A DNA stretch of 64,000 bases from Phyllobacterium lublinensis (GTDB lineage: Bacteria > Pseudomonadota > Alphaproteobacteria > Rhizobiales > Rhizobiaceae). Under the pieces are notes generated by a model that saw only the letters and a program-made list of their open reading frames with translations, searched no databases and was not told the DNA's origin. Of the stretch, positions 60,616 through 64,000 are shown piece by piece. How positions within the stretch are numbered: the stretch's first letter is position 1; every line of letters starts with the position of its first letter. The stretch spans positions 1-64,000 of the forward strand of contig NZ_JAIUDQ010000007.1 in assembly GCF_020164435.1 (NCBI RefSeq). The letters are read 5' to 3'. A program made the position numbers and the translations under genes.

Positions 60616-62005
60616 CTAGAGTATGAAATCGGATTCGACTAACGTGGAGGTGCCTGATTCACGGGTCACCCTGATTGAGCCGGCAGAACTTGCTATGGTA
60701 ATGATTGAATCGGCGTTTACATCCGTGATTGTGATTCCGCTTTCTCCAAAAACAAATGCATCATCTTCCGGCGTGGTGGGGTCTGCATCGATTTCCGAGA
60801 GATCGATTTTGTCTTCACCACCAACAAAATCGTTGATTTGATCGCCATCTGCAAAATCGTCCTCTGATTGAAACTTGAATCGAATCTCTCCTGCAATCCC
60901 TCCGTTCAATATGTCCCTACCCAAACCGCCTATCAAAGTGTCGCCGAATCCCAATGCGTTGAGCGTATCGGCGCCGGCGCCGCCGATGAGGATTTCCGTG
61001 ACGTTAAGGCTGCCTGTCATTCTGTCATTGAAGTTGGTGCCTATGAAGACCTCAGCATTCGAAAAACGGTCGCCACTGGCGGCCCCCGGTGCGGTCCTCT
61101 GAAGTAGGTTGATTTCAATAAACCCGATGGCACCCCTGTAGTCGACAGTATCAATGCCGGCGCCGCCATTGACCGTTTCCGATCCATCGAAGCCGAGGAA
61201 AGTAAACCAGTCGTCGCCGTCGCCGCCGTCGATGGTATCGTCGCCATTACCATCACTAATCGAATCATTGCCGCCAAAACCATGATCGTATCGTTGCCAT
61301 CGCCGCCGTCGAGCGTACCGCCCTCCTCGGCAAGTGCGGCGAAGGCAGCAAGTCCAGCTGCGCCGCCGATGCTCAAGTATCATTGCCGAAGCCGCCGAAC
61401 ATCGAGTCTGCCCCGCCGCCTCCATCGGCGGAAAAGCCGCTGAGGCTGGCCGAGCCGTCGAAGACATCCGCCCCTGAAGTGCCGACGAGACGAGCGTGTC
61501 GCCTTGCGCATCGCCGCCGCTGCTCACGCCGCCCAGCACCAGATGCACCGGGCTCTTGCTGGTCGAATAATCGGCCGTGTCTAGGCCATTGCCGCCATCG
61601 AGAAGATCGGCACCGGCACCACCGACGAGAATGTCGTCGCCATTCATGCCGCGCAGCGTGTCATTGCCGCCAAGGCCGGCCAGAACATTGACGCCATTTT
61701 GCCGGTGAGACTGTCGACGAAGGCCGAGCCGACGATGTTCTCGAAGTTGCTATAGGCATCGTTCTGCGCATCGCCGCCGATACCGTTGCCAGCCCCGGTG
61801 TTTGTCAGCGCGATGGTCACCCCGGCCGACGAGAGCGAATAGGCCAGCGTGTCGATGCCCTTGCCGCCTTTGAGGGCATCGTTGCCTCGATGTTGCCGGT
61901 GCTTGAAAACGCGTCATTGCCATTGGTCAGGTTGATCAAAGGGCTGTCCGTTACACCGAGCAGTTGGAGCAGACCTACCTTGAGCCAAGTTGATAGCCAT
62001 TTCAT
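60616..62005 (-). pseudogene. RTX-type calcium-binding protein gene with several frameshifts
   Basis: The minus strand encodes RTX repeats throughout, but in changing frames. It opens with 'MKWLSTWLKVGLLQLLG', loses a base near 61880, near 61697, near 61490, near 61375 and near 61280, and then runs open to 'ESDFIL', the same end as in the intact RTX gene. Restoring one base at each point gives continuous repeats such as 'GGNGLDTADYS', 'LAGLGGNDTLRGMNGDD' and 'GGDGNDTI'. Each lesion is a single-base loss, and an internal TGA appears only as a result. It is a pseudogene, unless the read has local indel errors. Confidence 0.75.
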
Positions 62006-62667
62006 CCTCCCCTTCGCACTGCCGGGGCGACCGCCATCATGGTGCCGAACAACCCCGGCACGTGTTCGCTAAAATTGCGCGCCATTGGCGAGGGCAGCAG
62101 TCATGCTGCGCCCGCGCCCGCGTCAAAAGGGCAAGGACCGATGCACCGCGAACGGCGTCAAGGGTCCGTTGCCGGTGTCAAACCAATCAAAGACGAATTG
62201 TGAAAATCGACGGGGGCATGAGTGCACTCCCCTAAGCGGGTTGCACGAACTGGTAGCCTCCCCAGGTCACCTGCCGCCCTGCAACCAACGGCTTACACTA
62301 CACCCGGTGAATGAGGCGGGCGACACGTGCGGCTAGCTCAAGGCTTAATCACAATGGGTTAGATGAGTTGGGGTGGCTGTAAGCCGGACGCCTCGCAAGC
62401 GTGTCCAGTTTGAACTGTCTGTTGTTGGACATCTGAAATTGGAACACTCGGGAACGCCGTGAGATTGCCCCGCACGTTGTCCGCTGGTCATAGGTCTTTC
62501 GTTGAATTGACCTCAAGCGAGCATGTGTCCACGCTTAGATGTGGGAGTATTGGGGAGGGGGGAAGCTTATCAATCAAACAGACTACCATTCAACCACAAC
62601 AGCGGCTCAGGTCGAAAAGTTCGCATTTCCGGATATTTCAATCCTTCATCGCTTTTTCGGAGCACCA
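62006..62667. other. Spacer with RTX 5' remnant and AT-richer upstream region
   Basis: About 62150-62340 is a remnant described separately. The part from 62341 to 62667 is less GC-rich; it contains TAATCACAATGGGTTAGATG (62346-62365), similar to elements at 39903 and 52028, and the likely promoter region of the radical SAM gene. CGGAG precedes the start at 62668. Confidence 0.4.
62150..62340 (-). pseudogene. 5' remnant of a third RTX-type gene
   Basis: The stretch 62231-62337 aligns over its length with 60054-60160, the leader of the intact RTX gene. Translated leftwards it reads 'TWGGYQFVQPA' then stop. A start at 62219 gives 'MPPSIFTIRL' then stop, matching 'MPSSLPQSIFTILDV' of the intact protein; a shifted frame continues as 'TGNGPLTPF', like 'GGWTPLT'. 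The rest of the gene is absent. Confidence 0.55.
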
Positions 62668-63792
62668 ATGACTGCAATCGACGATTCGAAACGTGTTCTT
62701 AAGTCATTTGATATCCAGACTCTTGACAGCAAGGGGCTTGGTCGATGGGATGAAGAATATTATCTCGCTGGGCTATATCATCCCCTAGGCGCCATGACGC
62801 CTGCCGAGATTCTCTCGCCAGCGATCGCCGCAACATTGGGTGCAGAACCCGACGGCCAGGTCGACATCTACATCCATGTCCCCTTCTGCCACGTCAACTG
62901 TTCATTCTGCCACTTCTACAAGGAAATTATACCGCGCAACACAGATAACGGCTTGGAAGCACTCTATATCGAAGGCGTTCTTGCCGAACTAGAAACGTAC
63001 ACCAAGCTGTTTCAACAAAAAATCCAGCCGCGAACGATCCAGTTTGGCGGCGGCACACCTTCGGCACTTTCGATTGACGGCTTGACTGCCCTGTTGGCCG
63101 GTCTCCGGGCCCGATTTGACCTGTCAATTCTGTCAGAGGTGAAGTTTGAATTTCACCCAGACATGGCCAACGATCTCGATGGCTACCGAAAGCGCTTGCG
63201 CGTGCTTCGCGACTTTGGCCTCACGACTGCGATCATCGATCTCGAAGCAACGGACGCTCAAGTATTGAAGTCCATCAGCCGTGGCAATACCTCGTGCGAT
63301 GGGTTCAAAAAGCTCATCAACATCGCAGCCGAAGAAGGCATCCCTAGTATTGGCTCAGCGTACATAACCGGCTTGCCTTGCGAAACACTCGAATCCTTCG
63401 AAAAAACCTTGCGCGTTCTCACGTCGATCCGACAAATTGACGCCATCAATCTATACCCCTTGATGTTCAAGCCATCCGATGCGGTGTTTCGCCAGCGGAA
63501 GGCAGCTCAGTCAAGTGCACCCGGACGACTTGATGACGTGGTGGAGGCGCTGCTGGCGCTTGAGCTCCTTTCCTCCGATGAAAGCGGACTGGCCATGACG
63601 GCCAAGGGAAAGTTGCGCAACGCCGAGATCATGTTTTACCTCTCCGAAGTAAATGCTGTGCGCTGGAACCGCGAAGATTCAGAGTTCGATGTCGTTCGGC
63701 GGTATGAGTTTTTCCCGGATGTTTCGAGGGACAATCAGGTGCTGTTCGAAAAATACCTTGCATCGCGAGTTCCGCGAGGTGAAGCCGCGTGA
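62668..63792 (+). CDS. Radical SAM protein, HemW-like
   Basis: A 374-residue radical SAM enzyme. The [4Fe-4S] cluster cysteines are C74, C78 and C81 in 'CHVNCSFC', followed by 'GGGTPS' near residue 127 for SAM binding. The layout resembles HemW/coproporphyrinogen oxidase-like proteins, and the length agrees, but the substrate is unclear. The ATG at 62668 has CGGAG upstream. Its stop overlaps the start of a LysE-type exporter gene (GTGA), so the two are coupled. By eye the gene is less GC-rich than its neighbours, which may reflect transfer. Confidence 0.78.
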   Translation: MTAIDDSKRVLKSFDIQTLDSKGLGRWDEEYYLAGLYHPLGAMTPAEILSPAIAATLGAEPDGQVDIYIHVPFCHVNCSFCHFYKEIIPRNTDNGLEALYIEGVLAELETYTKLFQQKIQPRTIQFGGGTPSALSIDGLTALLAGLRARFDLSILSEVKFEFHPDMANDLDGYRKRLRVLRDFGLTTAIIDLEATDAQVLKSISRGNTSCDGFKKLINIAAEEGIPSIGSAYITGLPCETLESFEKTLRVLTSIRQIDAINLYPLMFKPSDAVFRQRKAAQSSAPGRLDDVVEALLALELLSSDESGLAMTAKGKLRNAEIMFYLSEVNAVRWNREDSEFDVVRRYEFFPDVSRDNQVLFEKYLASRVPRGEAA

Positions 63793-64000
63793 CGATGCAT
63801 CAATGGATTACCTATTCGCTTGCGGTGTTTGTCGGAGGCTTTATCCCCGGACCGATCATGCTCCTTGCCATGACAGCAGGGGCAAGGCGTGGCGTAACGA
63901 GAGCTCTTCCAGCAGCCATGGGAAACGTCTTCGCCTCGGTCGTGCAGGTGCTACTATCGCTTGCACTCGTTAGCGCCATTGCGCAAAGCCTCGACAGGTT
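63789..64000 (+). CDS. LysE-family exporter, N-terminal part (runs off window)
   Basis: About 70 residues are visible. The sequence 'FIPGPIMLLAMTAGARRGVTRALPA' (begins at residue about 18) is the LysE/RhtB signature, in a hydrophobic N-terminus. The GTG at 63789 overlaps the radical SAM stop; the ATG at 63795 is an alternative. Coupling to the radical SAM gene suggests export of that enzyme's product; this is inference. Confidence 0.75.
   Translation, partial: MTMHQWITYSLAVFVGGFIPGPIMLLAMTAGARRGVTRALPAAMGNVFASVVQVLLSLALVSAIAQSLDR

Noticed and set aside
60616-62005. Frame changes in the RTX gene considered as programmed frameshifting
   Set aside because: Five changes of the same type with no slippery heptamers are better explained by decay or read errors.

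Overview
The window is GC-rich DNA with dense operons, alternative GTG/TTG starts and intergenic palindromes typical of Hyphomicrobiales (Rhizobiales). Gene content and order (inositol/rhizopine catabolism, SigF/NrsF-type stress locus, class III cyclase with TolB/TPR tail) suggest a Phyllobacterium, Ochrobactrum, Mesorhizobium or Rhizobium relative. This placement is inferred from content; no marker gene such as 16S rRNA is present.

1-6.1 kb: a leftward operon with a desaturase-type oxygenase, a Rieske ferredoxin, a ferredoxin reductase (the MocD/E/F set that O-demethylates rhizopine), a divergent PanB homologue and the start of purU. A LacI-type regulator and a MocC-like TIM-barrel gene run rightwards. 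TGATAG/CTATCA dyads in front of the divergent pair and of mocC suggest one regulon. The set reads as demethylation of an O-methyl-inositol or -inosamine with one-carbon disposal, feeding the inositol pathway further right.

6.1-10.3 kb: a GFA-type zinc protein, a GH92 alpha-mannosidase lipoprotein and an exported phytochelatin synthase-like peptidase, plus a decayed copy of the latter's 3' end.

10.5-24.3 kb: inositol uptake (binding protein, ATPase, permease) and catabolism (iolG, a MocA-like dehydrogenase, RpiR-type iolR, iolC-DUF2090, iolD, iolE, a small membrane protein, iolB). A tandem duplication and three copies of a palindromic element lie inside it.

24.3-27.8 kb: ECF sigma factor SigF and its anti-sigma NrsF, diverging from an MxKDx-repeat protein, a cytochrome b and a Tat-exported molybdoenzyme. 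Both sides carry GTAAC-type SigF promoters.

27.8-39.9 kb: adenylate cyclase, Tim44-domain protein, a cytoplasmic PaoABC-type aldehyde oxidoreductase with TetR regulator, an exported Gly/Asn-rich protein, a HAD phosphatase, a homocysteine S-methyltransferase and a CYTH-CHAD protein.

39.9-56.3 kb: the most unusual part. Two giant proteins of unknown family (about 1430 and 1564 residues), a membrane-embedded patatin phospholipase, an animal-type haem peroxidase with a complete active site, and two LuxR-type regulators. AT-rich promoter regions share sequence elements, which suggests a co-regulated system; an oxylipin or peroxidative function is a hypothesis.

56.3-64 kb: a PNPOx-type flavoprotein, LysR and LysE genes, a cluster of intact and decaying RTX calcium-binding genes with duplicated flanks, and a radical SAM/LysE pair running off the end.
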